This document shows, one piece after another, positions 7,002 to 13,617 of a DNA stretch of 31,958 bases. The notes below the pieces were generated by a model, which did not search any database, was not told the origin of the DNA, and saw nothing but the letters and a program-made list of their open reading frames with translations. Positions within the stretch are counted from its first letter, which is position 1; every line of letters begins with the position of its first letter. The translations under genes were made by a program, and so were the position numbers. This DNA is from CAMEON01 sp963643175 (lineage in GTDB: Bacteria > Bacillota > Clostridia > Oscillospirales > CAG-272), in assembly GCA_963643175.1 (NCBI GenBank), contig CAVIJF010000019.1, forward strand, positions 1 to 31,958. Reading direction: 5' to 3'.

Positions 7002-7751
7002 TTATTCATAATCGACCACGTTGACCCACTGCTGGAGCAGGGCACGTTCCTTTTCGTTTCCCTTGAGCGACTGGGATGCCGCCACAATGGGCATCCACTT
7101 CTGGACGTAGGTCAGCGCCGTTCCGCTCTTCTCGCAGAACAGCTGCAGGTAGCGCTGCGCCAGCGCTTCGTCCCCGCTCAGGCGGAACAGCAGGTAGGTG
7201 CGGGCGGCATCCGCGGAGGCGTTGCCCTGCGTCGCGTGCGCCCAGTCCAGCACGTACAGCCTGCCGTCTTCCCCCACCACGATGTTGGAGGGGTTGAAGT
7301 CCCCGTGGCACAGCTTGGTGTGCCGGGGCATGGCGTCGAGCCGGGTGTGCAGGTCATAGCGCGTGGTGGCATCGAAATCCGTCTGCCCGATTTTGCGGTT
7401 CATCTTGTCCCGCAGTTTGGTCAGGAGCGGGCAGGATTTGGACTGCACCTCCAGCTGGAGGTCAACGAACAGGTTCAGGTACTTTTCGGTGTTCTCCGGG
7501 TCCTCCTGCATGATGCGGTCCAGCGTTTTTCCCTTGATGTAATCGGATACAATAATCCATTTTCCGTCCAGCACCGTAACCTCCCGCACCTTCGGGATGC
7601 ATAGCCCGGTTTCCTCCACGCGTGCCTGATTGAGCGCCTCGTTCAGTACGTCCGCCTTGGAGTAGCTTTCGTCAAAGACCTTCAGGCAGGTATCCCCGTC
7701 GCGGTAGACGGTCTTGTTGTTTCGGACTGCAATAACACGATCCAGCTTCAT
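7002..7751 (-). CDS. Aminoglycoside-phosphotransferase-fold small-molecule or protein kinase
   Basis: The 249-residue cytoplasmic protein has the protein-kinase-like APH fold: a candidate ATP-binding lysine in LKVF (K24), an acidic partner near E38, the catalytic loop CHGDFNPSN (H149, D151, N156) and the metal-binding LDWAH (D169). The ATG at 7751 is preferred over an upstream GTG at 7769 because GGAGG is correctly spaced and it starts 14 bp after the adhE stop. The family includes antibiotic, choline and fructosamine kinases, so the substrate cannot be read from sequence. The unusual point is location: between adhE and the hydrogenase genes, two genes of which form a sensor-phosphatase pair. 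An antibiotic-resistance role is not supported by context. Confidence 0.82.
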   Translation of the reverse strand: MKLDRVIAVRNNKTVYRDGDTCLKVFDESYSKADVLNEALNQARVEETGLCIPKVREVTVLDGKWIIVSDYIKGKTLDRIMQEDPENTEKYLNLFVDLQLEVQSKSCPLLTKLRDKMNRKIGQTDFDATTRYDLHTRLDAMPRHTKLCHGDFNPSNIVVGEDGRLYVLDWAHATQGNASADAARTYLLFRLSGDEALAQRYLQLFCEKSGTALTYVQKWMPIVAASQSLKGNEKERALLQQWVNVVDYE

Positions 7752-7765
7752 GGCTGTGCCTCCTT

Positions 7766-10468
7766 TCACTTTCCTGCCTTGCGGTAGGTGCGCTTGAAGT
7801 CGTGCGGGTCTGCGGCGGGGGCGAAGTCCGCCGCCGTGGGCATGGGCGGTTCCTCAAAGTGCCGCCCGCCGTAGTAGGCGTTGAGGTACATCTGCTTAAT
7901 CTCGCTCATCAGCGGGTAGCGCGGGTTGGCGCCGGTGCACTGGTCGTCAAATGCCTGCTCGGTCATGTCGTCCAGCCGGGCGAGGAAGTCCGCCTCGTCG
8001 ATGCCGTAATCCCGGATGGTGGGCTTGATGCCGACGCGTGCCTTGAGGGCATTGACAGCCGCAATCAGGCTCTCCAGCTTTTCCTCGTCGGTGGTTCCGG
8101 CAAGTCCCAGCGAATCGGCGACCTCGGCGTAGCGGGACAGCGTGCGGGGATGATCGTACTGCGGGAAGGTGCCCATCTTGACGGGCGCTTCCGCCGAGTT
8201 GAAGCGGAGCACCTCCTCCAGCATCAGCGCGTTGGCGACGCCGTGCGGCAGGTGGTGGAAGGCGCCCAGCTTGTGCGCCATGGAGTGGCAGACGCCGAGA
8301 AAGGCATTGGCGAATGCCATGCCCGCCATGGTGGCGGCGTTCGCCATCTTCTCGCGCGCCTCCACATCGATCTGTCCGTTGTCGTAGGCGCGGGGCAGGT
8401 ACTCAAAGATGACCTTCAGCGCCTGCTTGGCAAGTCCGTCGGTGTAGTCGGTCGCCATGACCGAGGCGTATGCCTCCAGGGCATGGGACACGGCGTCAAT
8501 GCCTGAGGCAGCAGTCAACCCGCGGGGCGCGGACATATGGAAGTCGGTGTCGACGATTGCCATGTTTGGCATGAGCTGATAGTCCGCCAGCGGATACTTG
8601 ATGCCGGTCTTCTCATCGGTGATGACCGCAAAAGGCGTGACCTCCGAGCCGGTTCCGGCGGAGGTGGGCACCGCGATGAAGTACGCCTTTTCTCCCATCT
8701 TGGGGAAGGTGTAGACGCGCTTGCGGATGTCGATGAAGCGCATTGCCATGTCGGCGAAATCCACATCGGGGTGCTCGTACATGACCCACATGATTTTGCC
8801 CGCGTCCATTGCGGAGCCGCCGCCCAGCGCGATGATGCAGTCCGGTTCAAAAACCCGCATCTGCGCCGCGCCCTCCTTGGCGCAGGCAAGCGTCGGGTCG
8901 GGTGCCACGTCGAAGAAGGTGGTGTGGGTGATGCCCATCTCATCCAGCCTGTCCGTTATGGGCTTGGTGTAGCCGTTGCGGTAGAGGAAGGAGTCGGTCA
9001 CGATGAAGGCGCGCTTCTTGCCCATGACGGTTTTCAGCTCGTCCAGCGCAACCGGCAGACAGCCCTTCTTGATGTAGACCTTTTCGGGCGTGCGGAACCA
9101 GAGCATATTCTCTCTCCTTTCGGCTACGGTCTTGATGTTGAGCAGGTGCCGGACTCCCACGTTCTCGGACACACTGTTGCCGCCCCAGGAGCCGCAGCCC
9201 AGCGTCAAGGAGGGCGTCAGGCGGAAGTTGTACAGGTCGCCCAGACCGCCGTGCGAGGAGGGGGTGTTGACCAGCACGCGGCAGGTTTTCATGCGGGCAC
9301 AGAACTCGTCCAGCTTCGCCTGCTGGGTGGTGACATTCAGGTAGATGGAGGAGGTATGCCCGTAGCCGCCGTCGGCAATCAGATGCTCCGCCTTGGAAAA
9401 GGCGTCCTGAATATCCTTGGCGCGGTACATGGCAAGCACCGGGGACAGCTTCTCGTGCGCGAACTCCTCGGACAGCTCGACGCTCTCCACCTCACCTATC
9501 AGGATTTTGGTTCCCGCGGGCACCGTGACGCCTGCCAACCCGGCAATGCGGGACGCCGTTTGCCCGACAATCTTTGCGTTGAGGGCACCGTTTATCAGGA
9601 TAGTCTTGCGGACCTTTTCGGTTTCGGCGGGATTCAGGAAGTAGCAGCCCCGGTCGGCGAACTCGGCACGCACGGCGTCGTACACGCCGTTCAGCACGAT
9701 GACAGACTGCTCCGAGGCGCAGATCATGCCGTTGTCAAAGGTCTTGGAATGAATGATGGAGTTGACAGCCAGAATGACGTCGGCGCTGTCATCGATGATG
9801 GCGGGGGTATTGCCCGCGCCGACGCCCAGCGCCGGCTTGCCGGAGGAGTACGCCGCCCTGACCATGCCGGGACCGCCGGTGGCAAGAATGACATCTGCCT
9901 CCTTCATGAGCAGGTTGGTCATGTCCAGCGAGGGAACATCAATCCAGTCGATGATGCCGGCGGGGGCGCCGGCGGCAACGGCGGCATCCAGCACCAGACG
10001 CGCGGCGGCGACGGTGGATCTCTTGGCGCGGGGGTGGGGCGAGATGATGATGGCGTTGCGGGTCTTGAGTGCCAGCAGGCACTTGAAAATGGCGGTGGAA
10101 GTGGGGTTTGTCGTGGGGATAACGGCGGCAATCACGCCGAGCGGCTCGGCAATCTTTTTCATGCCGTATGCCTTGTCCTCCTCGATGACGCCGCAGGTGC
10201 GGGTATTCCGGTAGGCATTGTAGATGTACTCAGCGGCGTAGTTGTTCTTGATAACCTTGTCCTCCACGACGCCCATTCCGGTTTCCTCAACCGCCAGCTT
10301 GGCGAGCGGGATGCGCGCCTGATTGGCGGCGATGGCGGCGGCGCGGAAAATCGCATCCACCTGTTCCTGCGTGTAGCGGGCGTAGAGCGCCTCCGCCTCA
10401 CGCACGCGGCGGATGGCGGCTTCCAGCGCGTCCACGCTGTCGACAATCGGTCTTTCCTTCGTATCCAT
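7766..10468 (-). CDS. adhE: Bifunctional acetaldehyde-CoA/alcohol dehydrogenase
   Basis: Reduces acetyl-CoA to acetaldehyde and then to ethanol with NADH, regenerating NAD+. The N-terminal aldehyde dehydrogenase half (about 1-440) has catalytic C250 in NGMICASEQ and GVGAGNTPAI. The C-terminal iron-dependent alcohol dehydrogenase half (about 460-880) has GGGSAMDAGK, TSAGTGSEVTPFAV and the iron-ligand region DAVSHALEAY with CHSMAHKLGAFHHLPHG. The ATG at 10468 is preceded by AGGAGG and gives 900 residues, close to the usual length; an in-frame extension to 10558 is not family-like and overlaps rex. It lies 86 bp after rex, and adhE is a classical Rex target. Confidence 0.97.
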   Translation of the reverse strand: MDTKERPIVDSVDALEAAIRRVREAEALYARYTQEQVDAIFRAAAIAANQARIPLAKLAVEETGMGVVEDKVIKNNYAAEYIYNAYRNTRTCGVIEEDKAYGMKKIAEPLGVIAAVIPTTNPTSTAIFKCLLALKTRNAIIISPHPRAKRSTVAAARLVLDAAVAAGAPAGIIDWIDVPSLDMTNLLMKEADVILATGGPGMVRAAYSSGKPALGVGAGNTPAIIDDSADVILAVNSIIHSKTFDNGMICASEQSVIVLNGVYDAVRAEFADRGCYFLNPAETEKVRKTILINGALNAKIVGQTASRIAGLAGVTVPAGTKILIGEVESVELSEEFAHEKLSPVLAMYRAKDIQDAFSKAEHLIADGGYGHTSSIYLNVTTQQAKLDEFCARMKTCRVLVNTPSSHGGLGDLYNFRLTPSLTLGCGSWGGNSVSENVGVRHLLNIKTVAERRENMLWFRTPEKVYIKKGCLPVALDELKTVMGKKRAFIVTDSFLYRNGYTKPITDRLDEMGITHTTFFDVAPDPTLACAKEGAAQMRVFEPDCIIALGGGSAMDAGKIMWVMYEHPDVDFADMAMRFIDIRKRVYTFPKMGEKAYFIAVPTSAGTGSEVTPFAVITDEKTGIKYPLADYQLMPNMAIVDTDFHMSAPRGLTAASGIDAVSHALEAYASVMATDYTDGLAKQALKVIFEYLPRAYDNGQIDVEAREKMANAATMAGMAFANAFLGVCHSMAHKLGAFHHLPHGVANALMLEEVLRFNSAEAPVKMGTFPQYDHPRTLSRYAEVADSLGLAGTTDEEKLESLIAAVNALKARVGIKPTIRDYGIDEADFLARLDDMTEQAFDDQCTGANPRYPLMSEIKQMYLNAYYGGRHFEEPPMPTAADFAPAADPHDFKRTYRKAGK

Positions 10469-10505
10469 GTAAATCCTCCTTGCGGGTTGTTTTTCAGGGA
10501 AGCAC

Positions 10506-10600
10506 TGACGAAAATCAGCCGGCGGTTCCCCGGGGTACGGAAACGGTCCGGGCTTCACTGTGCAAGGGAGCCGTCGGAATTGCGCGGCGAAGCCTTTACC
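10506..10600. repeat. Dispersed repeat A, copy 1, overlapping the rex 3' end
   Basis: The plus-strand segment CTGACGAAAATC (about 10506) and, after an inserted stretch of about 40 bp, TGCAAGGGAGCCGTCGGAAT and GCGCGGCGAAGCC (10560-10592) match the copy at 18878-18937. The repeat supplies the terminal codons of rex and part of the rex-adhE spacer. Similar short repeats are common in Clostridia genomes as I recall them; that recollection needs a database search. Confidence 0.6.
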
Positions 10601-11190
10601 TTCTGATAGAGATGGGCGAGTGAGAGTGCCAGATTCTCATACTGTACGGTTACATCCGGCGGGACGTGCAGGCGCAGCGGTGCGAAGCACCACAGCGCCC
10701 GGATGCCGAGGCGCACCAGCCGGTCGGCAACCTCCTGCGCGGCGCCGGTCGGCACCGTGATGATGCCGATTTCGACCTGATGCAACAGGCAGTACGACGC
10801 GAGACTTTCCATGGGCAGGACGCGCGGGTCGTCTGACGGATCCCGGTCAAAGGCGCAGGGCACGCGGATGCCGTACTCGGCAAAGCCGCCGAAGTCCAGC
10901 AACGCCAGCCCCAGCCGCCCGGCACCGATGATGACGGCTTCACATCCCGTACAGCTGCCCAACGCGGCTTCCAGACAGGTGCACAGCGCCACCCGCCCAT
11001 AGCCGACGCGCGGCTTGCCCGCGCCGCAGACGGCGGACAGATCCTTGCGCACCTGCACCTCCCCCAGCGACAGCCCCCGGGCAATGGCGGCGGCGGAGAT
11101 ACAGGTCACATCCTCCGGCAATGCCTGCACGAAACGCAGATAGGAGGGCAGCCGCCCGATGGTAGCGCGGTACAGTTCCGCCTTTGCCAT
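10555..11190 (-). CDS. rex: Redox-sensing transcriptional repressor Rex
   Basis: NAD(H)-binding repressor that releases DNA when NADH rises, controlling fermentation genes. The 211-residue product has the N-terminal winged helix (about 1-75, with LPSYLRF and VRKDLSAV), the Rossmann loop GAGRLG, FDRDPSDD, and the conserved IITVPTGAAQEVADRLV and LWCFAPLRLHVP. The ATG at 11190 has AGGAGG about 10 nt upstream; an in-frame extension to 11253 overlaps the promoter. The last residues (about KASPRNSDGSLAQ) are encoded by a dispersed repeat and replace the normal tail. Placement ahead of adhE and the hydrogenase genes is consistent with autoregulation of the block. No canonical Rex operator (TTGT-ACAA type) was found. 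Confidence 0.93.
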   Translation of the reverse strand: MAKAELYRATIGRLPSYLRFVQALPEDVTCISAAAIARGLSLGEVQVRKDLSAVCGAGKPRVGYGRVALCTCLEAALGSCTGCEAVIIGAGRLGLALLDFGGFAEYGIRVPCAFDRDPSDDPRVLPMESLASYCLLHQVEIGIITVPTGAAQEVADRLVRLGIRALWCFAPLRLHVPPDVTVQYENLALSLAHLYQKVKASPRNSDGSLAQ

Positions 11191-11224
11191 GGTTCGTCTC
11201 CCTCCTTTCGCGTTCTTTGCCCTC

Positions 11225-11253
11225 ATTATACCACACATCGGGCATTTTTGCAA
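11225..11253 (-). promoter_or_regulatory. Sigma-A-type promoter for rex-adhE block
   Basis: On the minus strand TTGCAA (11253-11248) and TATAAT (11230-11225) are separated by 17 nt, ending in TGTGG just before the -10 box. Transcription would start near 11218, about 28 bp before the rex start codon. Confidence 0.8.
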
Positions 11254-11268
11254 TAGGCAGAATCAAAT

Positions 11269-11287
11269 TCGATATAGAATATATCGA
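11269..11287. promoter_or_regulatory. 19-bp palindrome upstream of the rex promoter, candidate operator
   Basis: TCGATATA, three bases GAA, then TATATCGA form a perfect 8-3-8 inverted repeat. It lies about 50-70 bp upstream of the predicted rex transcription start and about 60 bp past the nuclease stop codon. It is AT-rich within GC-rich surroundings, as operators often are. It does not match the Rex consensus, so the cognate factor is unknown. Confidence 0.45.
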
Positions 11288-11346
11288 TAAAATATGTACC
11301 GAATGGAAGCCGTGCCGGAATCCTCCGGCGGAGCCGGTGCGGGCTG

Positions 11347-12297
11347 CTACGGTTTGCAGGTGCCGCACGGCTCATAGCCGTCCTGTATCAGCCGGTCGCG
11401 GGTGCCGGTATAGCTCTCCTTTTTGTCGTCCGACAGCTTCTGCGCGGCGTAGCAGTCCGGCTTGTGGAACTTTTTGGTCGCCGTGTTCAGAATGTACGTG
11501 ACCGTGGCGGCATCGGTGGCGGCGTCCGTCACCGCCCCGGTGCCGGGGGTGCCGTCCTCCGCACGGCTGCTGCCGTCGGCGTAGGAAATCACCACGCCGG
11601 GCTGTACGTTGTAGCAGTACACATTGAACCGGATGCCCTCGCCGCTGTCCTCGACCGACTGCGCCTCCATCAGCACGCCGGACGCCACCAGATTGTTTCC
11701 TTCAAACAGCGGCGTGACGCGGTACATCACGTGGTAGCCCGTCTCCTTCACGAAGTCCGCCACCATATTTTCCAAAGGAAGCATTCCCTTGATGTTCAGG
11801 TAGCGCGTGCCCGTGATGAGATTCTTCTCGTTTGCGTTCTCCCCGGTCAGCTGATAGCCGATGAGATGGCAGCGGTTGTACAGGTACTTCCCGTCCACAA
11901 AGTCGTACTTGACCGTGACCCAGCCGGAGGGCTTGATCGAGCCGATACTGCCCCGGTCGGCATCGGGCATCAGGTCGCGCCCGACCGATGCCACCGCCTC
12001 GCCGCAGCGTCCCAGCCCGTCCAACTCGCTGTAATGCTCGAAGGAGATGTCCGTCAGCTCGTTTGCCGTGAAGAAGGGGACATTGCCGTTGATTTCGACA
12101 TACGGGTTCCCGGAAAACGCGGGAACGGCATCCAGCGAAACCGGTACAGCCGCCGTCGCGGTCTCCTGCCCGAAGGGCAGGGGCAGCGCGGCGCAGGAGG
12201 ACAGCAGCCCGCTGATGAGGCAGAGAATGAGCAGCAGGGCGGGCAGCGCCGTGCGCATACGGACACCGCGGGTGTGTCCGGCTTGCGTGATATTCAT
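11347..12297 (-). CDS. Secreted lipoprotein DNA/RNA non-specific endonuclease
   Basis: Predicted cell-surface nuclease of 316 residues. The N-terminus is a lipoprotein signal: basic residues, a hydrophobic run (about 17-34) and a lipobox ending LSSC (C35). The nuclease domain (about 60-235) contains DRGSIGSIKPSGW and the catalytic-type RCHLIGYQL (H144) followed by an asparagine-rich NANEKNL, as in DNA-entry nuclease EndA relatives. A C-terminal segment (about 268-316) holds H278, C282, C311 and C314, an Ada-like metal-binding knob often found on such nucleases. The ATG at 12297 has AAAGGA upstream; an ATG at 12312 overlaps the previous stop codon but lacks a ribosome-binding site. It may scavenge nucleotides from extracellular DNA. 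Confidence 0.85.
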   Translation of the reverse strand: MNITQAGHTRGVRMRTALPALLLILCLISGLLSSCAALPLPFGQETATAAVPVSLDAVPAFSGNPYVEINGNVPFFTANELTDISFEHYSELDGLGRCGEAVASVGRDLMPDADRGSIGSIKPSGWVTVKYDFVDGKYLYNRCHLIGYQLTGENANEKNLITGTRYLNIKGMLPLENMVADFVKETGYHVMYRVTPLFEGNNLVASGVLMEAQSVEDSGEGIRFNVYCYNVQPGVVISYADGSSRAEDGTPGTGAVTDAATDAATVTYILNTATKKFHKPDCYAAQKLSDDKKESYTGTRDRLIQDGYEPCGTCKP

Positions 12298-12308
12298 ACA
12301 GATTCCTT

Positions 12309-12743
12309 TCATGTTGCGGGCGGCAGGTACCGCTCCAGCGTAATTCTGTCGTGGGAGGAGCCGGGAAATTCCTCCTGTACTGTCCGCTCCCAGCCGGACA
12401 GGTCAAGATCAAGCCGCCGGTCGGCGGGATAGTCGCGGTTCCAGCGAAAGACATACAGGCACGCGATGCGCGCCCGGTACGGCGCAAGCGGCGCATCCTC
12501 CACGAAGCAGACGTCGCCCGCCCCGGCGCGGTCAAGGAAATCGGCGGCGGCAGCGGCGCCGTCCGGCAGTCCGCCGGGGAACAGCCCGGCGGTGTAGGGG
12601 CTCATGCGCAGCTGCCCCGTGCCTCCCGCCGTCAGGCGACCGGACAGTCCGACCAGATGCGCCAGCATGACCCGGTCGCGGCTCTGGCGGCGACTGTTGA
12701 ACATCATGCCGTCTGCGTTGTCCAATGTCAGAATCACGTACAC
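12309..12743 (-). CDS. Conserved hypothetical protein (NADGMMFNSRRQSRDR family)
   Basis: A 144-residue protein starting at GTG 12743, 10 bp after the nitroreductase stop and with AAGGGG upstream. It begins VYVILTLDNADGMMFN followed by RRQSRDR. This start resembles a small Clostridia family that databases often label ribonuclease Z; the product lacks the HxHxDH metallo-beta-lactamase motif of true RNase Z, so I do not accept that function. The second half is rich in Asp and Arg. Its stop overlaps a possible ATG of the downstream nuclease gene, suggesting co-translation. Confidence 0.65.
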   Translation of the reverse strand: MYVILTLDNADGMMFNSRRQSRDRVMLAHLVGLSGRLTAGGTGQLRMSPYTAGLFPGGLPDGAAAAADFLDRAGAGDVCFVEDAPLAPYRARIACLYVFRWNRDYPADRRLDLDLSGWERTVQEEFPGSSHDRITLERYLPPAT

Positions 12744-12753
12744 GGTGTGCCCC

Positions 12754-13281
12754 TTACTTTGCGTAGAACACCCGCCCCTCACGGCGGGGCTTGGCGGCGG
12801 GCAGTTCGCCGTCGGGATAGCCGACAATCAGGTGCCCGATGCCCTCATAGTCGCCCGTAATGCCGAGCGAGCGCAGGATTTCCTTTCCTTCCTGCGAGTC
12901 GAATTCCTCCCGGGCGCGGTGAATCCAGCAGCTGCCCAGTCCCAGCGCGTGGGCGGCGTTCATCAGGTTGCCGATGACGAGACTGCCGTCATACAGGCAG
13001 GTGGAGCACTGCCGATCGGACAGGACAATAAGCAGGGCGGGCGCACCGTAGAAGGGGTCGGTGCCCTCACGTCCCATCACAGAGGCGTTCATGCGCATGA
13101 GACGGTCGCGCAGGGTCTTGTCCGTCACCTGCAGGATTACGGTCCCCTGTCGCCCCATGCCGCTGGCGGCATACAGTCCCGCCTCAATAATCTGATCCAG
13201 CAGTTCCTGCGGGACGGGATCCGGCTTGTACTGGCGGATGCTCCGCCGGGTGATGAGTGAATGCAGAACCGTGTTTTCCAT
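12754..13281 (-). CDS. Nitroreductase-family FMN oxidoreductase
   Basis: A 175-residue flavoprotein with the family's N-terminal signature RRSIRQYKPDPVP (about 12-24), AASGMGRQG, and the C-terminal GLGSCWIHRAREEF and GHLIVGYPDGE. Enzymes of this family use NAD(P)H to reduce nitro compounds, quinones or flavins; the physiological substrate cannot be assigned. AAGGAGG precedes the ATG. It lies between a methyltransferase-like fragment (27 bp upstream) and the GTG-start hypothetical (10 bp downstream), all on one strand. Confidence 0.9.
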   Translation of the reverse strand: MENTVLHSLITRRSIRQYKPDPVPQELLDQIIEAGLYAASGMGRQGTVILQVTDKTLRDRLMRMNASVMGREGTDPFYGAPALLIVLSDRQCSTCLYDGSLVIGNLMNAAHALGLGSCWIHRAREEFDSQEGKEILRSLGITGDYEGIGHLIVGYPDGELPAAKPRREGRVFYAK

Positions 13282-13308
13282 GGTGTTTCCTCCTTGTATA
13301 TTTTGCTT

Positions 13309-13560
13309 TTATGCATTTACGGTTTCTGTACCGCGCGGTCTGTCCGCCGCGAGCAGGTATGCCGCCTCAGCCGGGACGGCGGCGGTCAGCTCCGGCACCG
13401 ACTGCGTGCCGTCCAGCGCGAGCAGTTCAAGGAACGGCGCCCCGTCCCAGCGCTCCATGTACGCCGCCAACGCGGGCGGATCCAGAACCGGATCGTTGTT
13501 CTCCGCAATCAGGGCGTCGTAGTGGTCAGTCAGGAGCCGTTGTTCGTCCTGCGGCTGCAT
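13309..13560 (-). CDS. Short protein resembling the N-terminus of a class I SAM methyltransferase, probably truncated
   Basis: The 83-residue product starts at ATG 13560 with a GGAAGGGG ribosome-binding site. Residues about 8-50 (LTDHYDALIAENNDPV, then AAYMERWDGAPF) resemble the start of small class I methyltransferases of Clostridia. Where the SAM-binding VLEIGVGTG-like segment should follow, it reads LELLALDGTQSVPEL and the protein ends about 35 residues later. No methyltransferase motif is visible in other frames before the nitroreductase gene. It is probably a degraded gene whose start is kept, or a small protein of another function. Confidence 0.55.
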   Translation of the reverse strand: MQPQDEQRLLTDHYDALIAENNDPVLDPPALAAYMERWDGAPFLELLALDGTQSVPELTAAVPAEAAYLLAADRPRGTETVNA

Positions 13561-13580
13561 GGCGTTTTCCCCTTCCAAGA

Positions 13581-13606
13581 CGGGGGACGCCTTGCGACAT
13601 CCCCCG
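13581..13606 (-). terminator. Hairpin terminator after gpmI
   Basis: On the minus strand CGGGGGA pairs with TCCCCCG, with an inner GTC-GCAA-GGC stem-loop, starting about 12 bp past the gpmI stop codon. The following bases TCTTGG are only slightly U-rich, so read-through into the nitroreductase group is possible. Confidence 0.55.
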
Positions 13607-13617
13607 GAGATGGTGTA

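Noticed and set aside
7002..7751. Antibiotic-resistance kinase
   Set aside because: The APH fold is shared by many kinases, and the gene is embedded in a fermentation block without resistance context.
8537..10606. 689-residue plus-strand open frame
   Set aside because: Antisense of adhE; the minus-strand frame has all AdhE motifs.
11269..11287. Canonical Rex operator
   Set aside because: The palindrome lacks the TTGT/ACAA ends and spacing expected of Rex sites.
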